DNA of 64,000 nucleotides from Ilyomonas sp965199845 (GTDB lineage: Bacteria; Bacteroidota; Bacteroidia; Chitinophagales; Chitinophagaceae), in the NCBI GenBank assembly GCA_965199845.1, contig CBDATZ010000054.1, positions 620,001 through 684,000 of the forward strand, written 5' to 3'. The translations under genes were made by a program, and so were the position numbers. A model generated the notes under the pieces. The model worked only from the letters and a program-made list of their open reading frames with translations. It made no database searches and had not been told where the DNA came from. Positions 17,182 through 25,364 of this stretch are shown here, piece after piece. Position 1 is the stretch's first letter, and each line of letters opens with the position of its first letter.

Positions 17182-18237
17182 ATGCAAAAGATATTGGTAA
17201 CTGGCGGCTGCGGCTATATTGGCTCTCATACGGTAGTAGATTTAATAGAGAATGGCTATGAAGTCGTTTCGATAGACGATAATTCGCGCTCAACAACTTA
17301 TTTGCTGGATGGCATAGAAAAAATAACCGGCAAAAAGCTGAAAAATTATAAAGTTGATTTGAAGAATTTTGATGAAACACTGGCTGTTTTTCAGGAGAAC
17401 GAAGACATTACCGGCATCATACATTTTGCGGCTTATAAAGCCGTTGGCGAATCGGTTGCCGAGCCGATTCTTTATTATGAAAATAACCTGGGTTCTTTAG
17501 TTAATATTCTCAAATGCGCAAAGGAATTTAATGTTCCCAACTTTGTTTTCTCTTCTTCCTGCACAGTATATGGAAATCCGGATACAATCCCGGTTACAGA
17601 ATCTTCGCCAACCAAAAAAGCCGAATCTCCTTATGGCGCTACCAAGCAAATGAGCGAAGACATTATTAAGGATTTTGTAAATGTGTCGAACGTTAACGCT
17701 ATTTTATTGCGTTATTTTAACCCGGTTGGCGCGCATCCGTCTATTAAGATTGGCGAATTGCCTTTGGGAAAACCGCAGAATTTAGTTCCTGCCATTACAC
17801 AAACCGCGATTGGTAAATTGCCGCAAATGATGGTGTATGGTGATGATTATGATACCCGCGACGGAAGCTGTCTGCGCGATTATATTCATGTGAGCGATAT
17901 TGCTCACGCACATACGCTTGCGTTAGAGTATCTGCAGAAAAAAAACAATAAAACCAATTGCGATATTTTCAACTTGGGCAGTGGCAACGGCGTAACCGTT
18001 TTGGAAGCCATCAACGCTTTTGAAGAAGTATCAGGCGTGAAATTGAATTATAAAATTGGTCCGCGCCGTTCCGGCGATGTGGTTGCTATTTATGCAAACA
18101 ATCAATTGGCGGTAGATGAATTACAATGGAAGCTGCAATACGATTTAAAAGATATGATGCGCACCGCCTGGCAATGGGAGCAAAAAGTAAAAGAAGATGA
18201 AAAGCTGATGACAAGCCAGAACCCGGTTTTGAATTAA
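17182..18237 (+). CDS. galE: UDP-glucose 4-epimerase
   Basis: 351 aa, usual length. N-terminal NAD-binding motif GGCGYIGSH at residues 8-16, catalytic Ser/Tyr/Lys in FSSSCTVYG and SPYGATKQMSED, substrate loop DGSCLRDYIHV, and the C-terminal RRSGDVVAIYA of GalE-type enzymes. It interconverts UDP-glucose and UDP-galactose in the cytoplasm, supplying galactose for glycans or allowing galactose use. It stands alone; no Leloir genes are adjacent. Confidence 0.96.
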   Translation: MQKILVTGGCGYIGSHTVVDLIENGYEVVSIDDNSRSTTYLLDGIEKITGKKLKNYKVDLKNFDETLAVFQENEDITGIIHFAAYKAVGESVAEPILYYENNLGSLVNILKCAKEFNVPNFVFSSSCTVYGNPDTIPVTESSPTKKAESPYGATKQMSEDIIKDFVNVSNVNAILLRYFNPVGAHPSIKIGELPLGKPQNLVPAITQTAIGKLPQMMVYGDDYDTRDGSCLRDYIHVSDIAHAHTLALEYLQKKNNKTNCDIFNLGSGNGVTVLEAINAFEEVSGVKLNYKIGPRRSGDVVAIYANNQLAVDELQWKLQYDLKDMMRTAWQWEQKVKEDEKLMTSQNPVLN

Positions 18238-18313
18238 GATTGCTGATTTATGAATTTTGATTTTTTATTTTCGGTTACTATCATATATCAAATCATAATT
18301 CATAAATCCTAAA

Positions 18314-18760
18314 TCAAAAATTGATTGATGCATTCACCCATTCACCATCAAAATCCATATTGTATTTTTTGTAAAAATTAATAGCCGGTTCATTCCAGTC
18401 GAGAACCTGTAACATCATACCACTGAATTTTTTCTCTTTGGCTTCTTCGATAATTCTATCAAATAACTTCTTACCAATACCTCTGCCGCGCGCTTCTTCC
18501 GTTACAATAAAATCTTCCAGGTATAAACGCTGACCTTTCCAGGTAGAGTAGCGAATATAATACAAAGCAAAGCCGAGAATCACATCGTTCTCTTCCGCTA
18601 CAAACGCCCACCAAACCGGCTTTTCGCCAAAACCGCTTTCTATAAAATGGTCAAGTGTTACGGTAACTTCTTCCGGCGCACGTTCGTATATAGCCAATTC
18701 TTTTACAAGATGAAGCATTGCTTCGCAGTCTTCTTTTATCGCTCTTCGTAAGGTAATCAT
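18314..18760 (-). CDS. GNAT acetyltransferase, diamine/spermidine acetyltransferase-like
   Basis: 148 aa from the ATG at 18760 (MITLRRAIKEDC); the frame continues upstream, but that part runs through the terminator hairpin of the neighbouring gene. The acetyl-CoA loop is TEEARGRGIGKKL, and the segment TWKGQRLYLEDFIV is typical of the SSAT/thialysine acetyltransferase branch of the family, which acetylates polyamines or similar amines. Substrate is inference from this similarity. An arginine decarboxylase gene, part of polyamine synthesis, lies about 4 kb away but is not in the same operon. Confidence 0.85.
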   Translation of the reverse strand: MITLRRAIKEDCEAMLHLVKELAIYERAPEEVTVTLDHFIESGFGEKPVWWAFVAEENDVILGFALYYIRYSTWKGQRLYLEDFIVTEEARGRGIGKKLFDRIIEEAKEKKFSGMMLQVLDWNEPAINFYKKYNMDFDGEWVNASINF

Positions 18761-18779
18761 GCGGTAAAAATAAAAATAA

Positions 18780-18812
18780 AACGAGCCGGTTATACAAAAT
18801 AACCGGCTCGTT
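18780..18812 (-). terminator. Terminator of the KGG small-protein gene
   Basis: Perfect 14-bp stem AACGAGCCGGTTAT / ATAACCGGCTCGTT with a five-base loop; T-rich downstream on the minus strand. It lies 20 nt past the stop at 18832. Confidence 0.92.
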
Positions 18813-18831
18813 CGCATTTAAATCTTCTTTT

Positions 18832-19047
18832 TTAATTACTTTTTCTTACCTCGTCACTGTCGCTTTGTGTCTTATCTGCGTCTGCTGCAATTTCTGTCTG
18901 CGTATCAGAGTTAACAGGAGTCGGTGCTACATGTTTATCGTTTGCTTTACCTAAAGTTGTGGTTGGTCCGCCTTTGGCAGCCATGTCTCTTTGCTGATCC
19001 GGATTTTCGGTAGAAAAACCTAATGAATCTGTTTTTTCGTTTGGCAT
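18832..19047 (-). CDS. Small hydrophilic KGG-motif protein, stress-like
   Basis: 71 aa, lacking cysteine and aromatic residues apart from one Phe, probably disordered. Residues about 10-27 (GFSTENPDQQRDMAAKGG) resemble one repeat of the stress-induced KGG motif (GF..m.pe.qr.iA.KGG). The rest is Thr/Asp/Ala-rich. It has its own strong terminator, supporting a real monocistronic gene. Proteins with KGG repeats are linked to general stress or sporulation in other bacteria; a role here is inference. Confidence 0.7.
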   Translation of the reverse strand: MPNEKTDSLGFSTENPDQQRDMAAKGGPTTTLGKANDKHVAPTPVNSDTQTEIAADADKTQSDSDEVRKSN

Positions 19048-19122
19048 AACATAAAATTTATCGTGATTAATAATTTATAAAAAATAAATACCGTGCCATA
19101 GAAAATAAACGCATCGTATTAG

Positions 19123-19181
19123 CAAGACAAAACAAAATTTTAGAAGGCAGGAATTTGTCTTGATGAAAAAAAATTGTCTTG
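19123..19181. promoter_or_regulatory. Three copies of an 8-bp motif in a divergent promoter region
   Basis: CAAGACAA at 19123 (inverted) and TTGTCTTG at 19155 and 19174 lie between the divergent KGG gene and the esterase gene. The first two form a 9-bp inverted repeat (CAAGACAAA / TTTGTCTTG). This could be an operator array. Confidence 0.4.
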
Positions 19182-19259
19182 TTTATCTCTTCTCCAGCTT
19201 GTTTTGATTTGTGATAATTAAAACCGCATATCTTTAAATTAAATTCTATATTTCGATCT

Positions 19260-20207
19260 ATGAAACGATTGTTTTACTATGTATTGATACTTAGTTTATG
19301 TTTATTTATGCAACTACACAGCTTTGCGCAAAAGGTAATGCCATTATATGCCGACAGCATTCCCAACAGCAAGTTTACAAAAGATGAAGAAACCAGCAGC
19401 AACAATGGCGTGTTGATTATCAGTAAAGTAAGTCGTCCGACATTAACGGCTTACCTGCCGGCAAAAGGAATGTCAAGCGGAGCCGCTGTAGTGATTTGCC
19501 CGGGCGGCGGATATAGTGTATTGGCGGCTGCACATGAAGGTTCGGATGTGGCAAAAGAATTAAACAAACAAGGTGTTGCAGCCTTTGTTTTAAAATACCG
19601 CATTCCCGATGATGCCACGATGCCCAACAAAGAAATCGGGCCGCTGCAAGATGCGCAACAAGCTATCAAAACCGTTCGGGAACATGCAACAGAATGGAAT
19701 ATTGATCCGAAACGCGTTGGTATTATGGGTTTCTCTGCAGGCGGACATTTGGCTTCTACCGAAGGCACGCATTATACAAAAGCCGTAATTGAAAATAAAA
19801 ACAACACCAGCCTGCGCCCCGATTTTATGATTCTTGTTTACCCGGTTATTTCTTTCCAGGATAGTATTGCACACATGGGCTCGCGCGAAAACCTGATTGG
19901 TAAAAACGCAGCCAAAGAAAAAGTTGATTTGTATTCAAATGAATTACAGGTTACCGGCGATACGCCACCCACATTTTTGGTTCACGCCAGCGACGATGAT
20001 GTAGTAAAAGTTGAGAACAGCATTGCTTTTTATGAAGCTTGTTTGCACAATAAAGTTCCTGCCGAAATGCACATATATCAAAACGGCGGTCATGGTTTCG
20101 GAATGCATTTGGCCAAAAGCAAAGAACTCTGGTTGTCGAGCTGCATTAACTGGATGACGGCTAATAACTGGTTAAAGAAAAGCGGCGTAATGGCGCCTAT
20201 TCCGTAG
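19260..20207 (+). CDS. Secreted alpha/beta hydrolase, esterase/lipase type
   Basis: 315 aa with a signal peptide (to about residue 24, SFAQ). VVICPGGGYSVLAAAHEG contains the oxyanion HGGG-like region, GFSAGGHLA holds the nucleophile Ser, HASDDDVVKVENS the acid, and GGHGFGMH the His. This matches the acetyl-esterase/BD-FAE-like group of alpha/beta hydrolases that often remove acetyl or feruloyl groups from polysaccharides, but the substrate is not shown. Its 3' end overlaps the convergent HAD gene by 11 nt. Confidence 0.9.
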   Translation: MKRLFYYVLILSLCLFMQLHSFAQKVMPLYADSIPNSKFTKDEETSSNNGVLIISKVSRPTLTAYLPAKGMSSGAAVVICPGGGYSVLAAAHEGSDVAKELNKQGVAAFVLKYRIPDDATMPNKEIGPLQDAQQAIKTVREHATEWNIDPKRVGIMGFSAGGHLASTEGTHYTKAVIENKNNTSLRPDFMILVYPVISFQDSIAHMGSRENLIGKNAAKEKVDLYSNELQVTGDTPPTFLVHASDDDVVKVENSIAFYEACLHNKVPAEMHIYQNGGHGFGMHLAKSKELWLSSCINWMTANNWLKKSGVMAPIP

Positions 20208-20865
20208 TACCGAAAATCAGTTGCTGTAACTTTTCGTCATTATAATCTTTGATAAAGAGAATGATGTTATCGTACTTCTCAAAGTCTTCTTTTTCATGCA
20301 TGGTGGTAATGGCAACAGCCTGCATACCGGCATTCAGCGCGGTTTCAATTCCTTTTGGCGAATCTTCAAATACAATACAATCATTGGGTTTCATGCTTAA
20401 AGCGTCGGCAGCTTTTAAAAATGTTTCCGGATGCGGTTTGCTTTTAACTACATCATCGGCACTAATCACAGCCTGGAAGTAATGACGCAAGTCAAGATTA
20501 TCAAGTACAAAATCAATATTAAAAGGAATGGCAGCCGTACCAATTGCCATTAGAATACCAGACACATAAGCTTTTTCTAAAAACTCTTTTAATCCATCAA
20601 TTAAAGTAAGATGCGGGCGAAAAGCGGTTTGATAAGCTTCTTCTTTTTTTGTTGAAATACGCGACATTTCTTCTAAATTAAAGCGATTGGCGCCGAACAC
20701 GCGTTCCAGCACTTCTTCATTTTTACCATACATCTCGCGCTTTACTTCTTCCGGCGTCAGGCTGCCTTGTAAATCGCCGTTTATAATATTACGCCAGGCT
20801 TCGGCATGATAGCTCATATCATCTACCATGGTTCCGTTCATATCGAATATCAATGCTTTTTTCAT
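20197..20865 (-). CDS. HAD-superfamily hydrolase, beta-phosphoglucomutase-like
   Basis: 222 aa. Motif I is FDMNGTMVDD: nucleophile Asp8 is present, but the second Asp of DxD is Asn10. Motif II/III appear as IGTAAIP and KSKPHPETFLKAA, motif IV as VFEDSPKGIETA. Cap region is of the helical C1 type. The fold and motifs match beta-phosphoglucomutase and sugar-phosphate phosphatases. The Asn in place of the general acid/base Asp may change activity. It converges on the esterase with an 11-nt overlap. Confidence 0.88.
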   Translation of the reverse strand: MKKALIFDMNGTMVDDMSYHAEAWRNIINGDLQGSLTPEEVKREMYGKNEEVLERVFGANRFNLEEMSRISTKKEEAYQTAFRPHLTLIDGLKEFLEKAYVSGILMAIGTAAIPFNIDFVLDNLDLRHYFQAVISADDVVKSKPHPETFLKAADALSMKPNDCIVFEDSPKGIETALNAGMQAVAITTMHEKEDFEKYDNIILFIKDYNDEKLQQLIFGTTE

Positions 20866-21191
20866 GTGCGCGAAGGTAAAACAGGAAATAAGATTGACAA
20901 TATCTAAACATTTGCCTGTACATGTATTTATATTGTTTTGGCTTTTGTAAATTCTCCGTATGTATGAAAGAACAAGAAACCAATCAATATAAGCAGTGCT
21001 TTATTTAGGAGTAACAGTTTCGATAAATTAAAAGGTTGCGCCTGTCTTTTTACAGATGAGCACAACCTTAAACGGGGTTGTTTCAGGATTGTTTAATTGA
21101 TAACAAAGTGTTGAACGGAGCGTCGCAAGTAAAGATCAACCGGAGTTACCGGCGATGGTAACATAAATATGATGTTATGCAATAAACCGGC
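20866..21191. other. Intergenic region holding repeat copy B
   Basis: About 325 nt. Besides the dispersed repeat at its right end it contains an imperfect inverted repeat around 21031-21070 (AGGTTGCGC... GAGCACAACCTT). No gene seen. Confidence 0.5.
21111..21170 (+). repeat. Dispersed repeat family 1, copy B
   Basis: 21111-21167 is identical over 57 bp to copy A at 14308-14364. As for copy A, it lies within 25 nt of the stop codon of a minus-strand gene. Confidence 0.9.
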
Positions 21192-21842
21192 TTATTTACT
21201 GTATGGAAAATTGCGGGCTACTTTACGCATCATACGTTCAATCAGTTCGTCGCTTGAGCTGAACACATCATCGTTCATGGCTTTATAAAAACGCCATAAA
21301 AGTTCGCCATCGCTGCCATTATAAACTTGCATGGTTAAGCCGCCGCTGCCGGTTTTGCTGCCCAGTCCGCCAAATAAAATTGTCTTGGCAATGGCGCCGC
21401 TTTCGCTGGCTGTTTTTTCATACACATACTTGCAACGGATAGCAGCATCAACATGTAAAATTTTGCAGATAGAATCCTGCGTTAGTTCATCAAGTTTATC
21501 GTAAACACCAGCTTGTTTTAATAACGCATTGGTGCGCTCTACATCCTGAAAAGCTCAGGAATAACCGTCGCCTTTGCGTAACAGAAACGTGTACATAGAA
21601 GATTGCAAACTGGTTGATAACGATTTCTCTTCTGCCTTGTGCGCATCGGCATCGTAATTTTTTGGCGGACGTTTGTAAACGATAGATGTATTAAAAGGTA
21701 AAATGGCCACTGATTTGTGTTTTGGAATTTCAGCTTCCATTTTAGGCGATTTGTACACTTCTTTAGAGCCTTCAAACTGGGCAAAGCTGCCAGCTGCCAT
21801 TGTGCAGAGAGCAAAGGTTGTAATGATTTTTAAAAATTTCAT
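21192..21842 (-). pseudogene. LpoB-like secreted protein gene interrupted by an in-frame TGA
   Basis: Reading from the ATG at 21842, a signal peptide (ending GSFAQ) is followed by VAILPFNTSIVYKRPP, resembling the N-terminal part of LpoB/CsgG-like proteins. Codon 96 (21557-21555) is TGA. The same frame then continues uninterrupted (AFQDVERTNALLKQAGVYD... to RKVARNFPYSK) to a TAA at 21192, giving 216 codons in total. No frameshift is needed, so the lesion is a single nonsense codon. The text after it is protein-like. It may be a pseudogene, a sequencing error or, less likely, readthrough. Confidence 0.8.
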
Positions 21843-21972
21843 GGTGGTATGATTTTTTGATTTTGATGATGCAAATGTAGAAGCACAAAACGCCGCCTGC
21901 AATCGCATAAACATGTGATAACATTAGCATTTCGGAATCATACGCGAAGCAGCATTCAATACGTTAGTTCGT

Positions 21973-21980
21973 TTATTTTG
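21973..21980 (+). promoter_or_regulatory. Possible -7 element of the LEA-like lipoprotein gene
   Basis: TTATTTTG followed by C, identical to the octamer upstream of galE, 15 nt before the ATG at 21996. Confidence 0.3.
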
Positions 21981-21995
21981 CAACGAAATGTAAGT

Positions 21996-22439
21996 ATGCG
22001 TTTACTTGTTTGTATAGCTGCCATCTTCGTGTTGTTTTCGTGTAAAAAACCGCAGGGTTTTGAATACCGGACCATGACAAATTTTATGATAGATAGTCTT
22101 GGTTTTGAACGATCAACACTGTCTATGAACTTAGTTTATTTTAACCCGAACAGCTTTGGCGTTGATTTAAAACACGTGGATTGTGATGTATTTGTAAACA
22201 AGAATTTTTTAGGTAAATATGTGCTGGATACAAGTATGCACATTGCGCGCCGGTCGGAGTTTTCGCTGCCATCAAAAATGCAGGTTGATATGCGCAATAT
22301 TTATAAAAATTCGCTGAATGTTTTGTTCAACAATGAAATTCAGGTGGATGTAAAAGGCACGACGAGAGTGGGCAAAGCCGGTATTTTTGTAAACGTTCCA
22401 TTCACGTATTCGGGCAAGCAGAAAGTGAGTTTATTTTAG
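21996..22439 (+). CDS. LEA type 2-like (WHy domain) lipoprotein
   Basis: 147 aa from the ATG at 21996. A lipobox LFSC gives a lipidated Cys16. The body, with STLSMNLVYFNPNSFGVDLKHVDCDVFVNKN, fits the LEA type 2/WHy beta-sandwich fold (the typical l-x-n-P-N core). Such domains are linked with desiccation or stress tolerance; in Bacteroidota they are mostly uncharacterised envelope lipoproteins. Longer in-frame upstream sequence lacks a signal and overlaps the preceding region, so the inner start is preferred. Confidence 0.8.
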   Translation: MRLLVCIAAIFVLFSCKKPQGFEYRTMTNFMIDSLGFERSTLSMNLVYFNPNSFGVDLKHVDCDVFVNKNFLGKYVLDTSMHIARRSEFSLPSKMQVDMRNIYKNSLNVLFNNEIQVDVKGTTRVGKAGIFVNVPFTYSGKQKVSLF

Positions 22440-22445
22440 AGATTT

Positions 22446-22895
22446 TTAGTTACATTTTTCTTTTCGTCTGGTATCAATTAAATATTGAATTTTCCATACG
22501 CCATTGATACGAACCAGTTGAAAAGAATCGGCTCCGCAATGGCTGAATATTCCTTTCCAGTAAAATTGATATGGCGCCCAAACGATAGCTAAATCACCAT
22601 CAATTTTTACAACATCAAAAGAGATTCGTTCATCGGCATCGCCTTTCGATATTTTACTGATAGATGTTGCAAAGTCTTTCACAGCTTCGGTTTCAACTAC
22701 TGTTTTGCCATTTTTATCCAGAATCGTTTGCAGTATCGCGCTATCGGCAAAGGCTTCCTGTAATGATTTTCTATCCGATTCTTTCATGGCTGCAAAAAGC
22801 TTATTTACTGTTTGCTTTACAGAATCTTCCGCAGTTTGTGCGTGAATTATGGTAGTAAGAACAAGCAAAGTAAAGAGAATAAGAAAGCGATTCAT
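22446..22895 (-). CDS. Secreted NTF2-like (SnoaL/DUF4440 type) protein
   Basis: 149 aa with a signal peptide (to about residue 19, IIHAQ). The pattern VKQTVNKLFAAMKESDRKSLQEAFADSA, followed by DGDLAIVWAPYQFYWKGIFSHCGADSFQLVRINGVWKI, matches the NTF2-like cone fold used by lumazine-binding/DUF4440-type proteins. Function not predictable. It is convergent with the LEA-like gene, with only 6 nt between the stops. Confidence 0.8.
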   Translation of the reverse strand: MNRFLILFTLLVLTTIIHAQTAEDSVKQTVNKLFAAMKESDRKSLQEAFADSAILQTILDKNGKTVVETEAVKDFATSISKISKGDADERISFDVVKIDGDLAIVWAPYQFYWKGIFSHCGADSFQLVRINGVWKIQYLIDTRRKEKCN

Positions 22896-22947
22896 AAGAG
22901 TTTATTTTATTAAATCATAAAGCTGTTTTGTTTATCAAACATTCATA

Positions 22948-22968
22948 AAAAAACCGCTTGTTAAGCGG
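22948..22968 (-). terminator. Terminator of the arginine decarboxylase gene
   Basis: CCGCTT-GTT-AAGCGG, followed on the minus strand by seven T residues, 14 nt past the stop. Confidence 0.8.
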
Positions 22969-22981
22969 CTTGTAATCAGAT

Positions 22982-24409
22982 TTATAAATAACCCAAAATC
23001 TTCAGCATACTTTGTGCCGTTTGTTCTTTTGCATATAACCAATCTGTTAGCTGACCATTCTTATCATATTCTACAATTACGTGCTTGGGCGATGGAATTA
23101 AACAATGCTTAATTCCGCCATAACCACTAATCTGATCCTGGTAAGCGCCGGTATGAAAAAATCCAACATACAGAGGTTCCGTATTTTGTTGCGCATTCTT
23201 CACTTCCGTGCTTTGGATTTTTGGTAAAAACACTTCATTGATATGTTCCTCCGAATCGTAATAATCATGACTATCACAAGTCAATCCTCCCAAAACGACT
23301 CGCTGATAATCATTCTCCCATTTATTAATCGGCAGCAATAAAAATTTCTCACCAATTCCCCAGGTATCCGGCAAAGTGGTAATAAAAGAAGAATCAATCA
23401 TGTACCAGTTCTCACGATCGTTTTGCGCTTTCTGACCAATCACGCTGTAAATATGCGCCATGCTTTCACCAACCGTATAACTGCCAAATTCAGTATAAAT
23501 ATTGGGCATTGGCACACCAGTGCGCTTGCAGGCTTTCTTTATATTGCTTACAATTTCGTTAATCATAAACTGGTAATCATATTCAAAACCGAGCGAGTGT
23601 TTGATAGGAAAACCGCCGCCAATATTAATGGAATCCAGCTCAGGACAAATCTTCTTTAATTGGCAATACAGGTTAATAATCTTATTCAGCTCGCTCCAAT
23701 AATAAATATCATCCTTAATGCCTTTATTTAAAAAGATATGAAGCATTTTGAGCTGAAACTTATGTTCGTTGCCTTCTATTTCATCAACATAATATTCCAG
23801 GATGTCTCTTGGCCGGATGCCAAGCCGTGATGTATAAAACGGAAAGCTGGGTTCTTCTTCAGCCGCCACGCGAATGCCCAATTTAAAAGGCTGTTTTACG
23901 CTGCGTTTATAAGCCTGCAATTCATCTTTATTATCCAGTACCGGGATTACATTTTTAAAGCCCGAATTAATAAGCTTTGCAATACGCGACGTATAAGACT
24001 TTTGCTTATAACCATTGCAAATAATAAAAATGTCTTTAGTTATTTTTCTTCGCTCGTAAAGCCGGTTGATAATTTCTATATCATACGCATACGAAGTTTC
24101 AAGATGAATTTCGTGCTTCAAAGCTTCTTCGACAACAAAAGAAAAATGCGAGCTTTTGGTACAATAGCAATAGAAATATTTGCCTTCGTACTTATGCTTT
24201 TTAAAAGCATTCTCAAACATTTTTTTTGCCTTGTTTATCTGCATACCAATTTTAGGAAGATAGGTCAGCTTCATGGGCGTACCGTACTTCTCAATCAGGT
24301 GTTTCAGGTCAAGACCATTAAATTCAAGATAACCATTATCAGCGAGCTCAAAGCCTTCTTGCGGAAAGTGAAAGGTTTGCTCTACCAGGCCAGTATACGT
24401 ATTATTCAT
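22982..24409 (-). CDS. speA: Arginine decarboxylase, fold-III PLP type
   Basis: 475 aa. The barrel contains YFYCYCTKSSHF with the putative PLP Lys, LGIRPRDIL, SINIGGGFP for phosphate binding and, near the C-terminus, LTCDSHDYYD with the partner-subunit Cys-Asp motif. These identify the ornithine/arginine/diaminopimelate decarboxylase fold III. Bacteroidota carry this short form, usually annotated as arginine decarboxylase, which lacks the inserts of the E. coli SpeA (about 630 aa). It makes agmatine for polyamine synthesis. Substrate identity is inference. Single gene with its own terminator. Confidence 0.88.
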   Translation of the reverse strand: MNNTYTGLVEQTFHFPQEGFELADNGYLEFNGLDLKHLIEKYGTPMKLTYLPKIGMQINKAKKMFENAFKKHKYEGKYFYCYCTKSSHFSFVVEEALKHEIHLETSYAYDIEIINRLYERRKITKDIFIICNGYKQKSYTSRIAKLINSGFKNVIPVLDNKDELQAYKRSVKQPFKLGIRVAAEEEPSFPFYTSRLGIRPRDILEYYVDEIEGNEHKFQLKMLHIFLNKGIKDDIYYWSELNKIINLYCQLKKICPELDSINIGGGFPIKHSLGFEYDYQFMINEIVSNIKKACKRTGVPMPNIYTEFGSYTVGESMAHIYSVIGQKAQNDRENWYMIDSSFITTLPDTWGIGEKFLLLPINKWENDYQRVVLGGLTCDSHDYYDSEEHINEVFLPKIQSTEVKNAQQNTEPLYVGFFHTGAYQDQISGYGGIKHCLIPSPKHVIVEYDKNGQLTDWLYAKEQTAQSMLKILGYL

Positions 24410-24582
24410 CCTTGCTGCTTACAAAAAAATTCAGGTGAGACAAATAGAGAGAACAAGCAAAAATAATTGTTTGACAATATCAGAATGTTATAATTTTTAG
24501 ATTGTGCGTTTATTTATATTATGTATCAGGTAATAAGTATTCTGATGTGTGTTCTTTGCGTCGTATTGTTCACGTCTTGTCA

Positions 24583-24606
24583 ATAATTGAATTAATCATC
24601 AATTAT
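24583..24606. repeat. Small inverted repeat
   Basis: ATAATTGA-8 nt-TCAATTAT, perfect 8-bp arms, upstream of the arginine decarboxylase gene and downstream of psd. Possible operator; no further support. Confidence 0.3.
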
Positions 24607-24655
24607 CATTCACATTGTACATAATACTTACTTCATAATACCGGATACAACAAAA

Positions 24656-25312
24656 TCACCACGTTGCCAGCACCGTTACGCCACCTTTTACTTTTTGGTT
24701 CAGTTGCACTTTAATATCAGCATCCAAAGGCAGCAGCACATCTACCCGACTGCCGAATTTAATAAAACCCATTTCATTTCCCTGGCTTACTTCCATGCTT
24801 GGTTTTAAGTAATTCACAATTCGTTTTGCCAGTGCACCCGCAATTTGTTTTATCAATAATTGCCCATTCTCATTTTCAATTACAACACTATGACGTTCAT
24901 TTTCCGTAGATGATTTCGGATGCCAGGCAACTAAATATTTTCCTTTATGATATTGACTGTACAATACATCGCCGCTGATTGGATTGCGGTTTACATGCAC
25001 ATTTGCCGGGCTCATAAAAATACTAACCTGAATGCGCTTGTCTTTAAAATATTCCACCTCTGTTATCTCTTCTATCACCACAACTTTTCCATCAGCCGGG
25101 CAAATAATCTGGCTTTCATGCACAGAAAGCATTCTGTTTGGCAACCGGAAAAATGAAATGATAAACAGGAACAAGACTAACGAAACAATAAAAATAAGGA
25201 GCGCCAGCCACTCGTAATTATGTCCTAAAAAATGAAATGATATTAAATTAATAATGCCAAATAACAGAGCGGCAATAGTAATAGATTGATAACCTTCCTT
25301 GTGTATTTTCAT
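24656..25312 (-). CDS. psd: Phosphatidylserine decarboxylase family protein
   Basis: 218 aa from the ATG at 25312 (MKIHKEGYQSI), the usual start of the short family; a start nine codons upstream is less likely. Two N-terminal membrane helices (about 12-45) precede the catalytic part with ICPADGKVV, FMSPANVHVNR, and the autocleavage region KFGSRVDV, where the Ser becomes the pyruvoyl group. It converts phosphatidylserine to phosphatidylethanolamine at the inner membrane. It follows cdsA by 52 nt on the same strand, which forms a phospholipid operon. Confidence 0.95.
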   Translation of the reverse strand: MKIHKEGYQSITIAALLFGIINLISFHFLGHNYEWLALLIFIVSLVLFLFIISFFRLPNRMLSVHESQIICPADGKVVVIEEITEVEYFKDKRIQVSIFMSPANVHVNRNPISGDVLYSQYHKGKYLVAWHPKSSTENERHSVVIENENGQLLIKQIAGALAKRIVNYLKPSMEVSQGNEMGFIKFGSRVDVLLPLDADIKVQLNQKVKGGVTVLATW

Positions 25313-25364
25313 ACAACGTAAACAATAATTAAGCGGCAAAGATAAGCGTTAGAAAATAGCAGGC

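Noticed and set aside
21555..21557. TGA as selenocysteine codon
   Set aside because: No SECIS-like hairpin evident after it, no redox motif around it and no selenoprotein family match; mutation or error is simpler.
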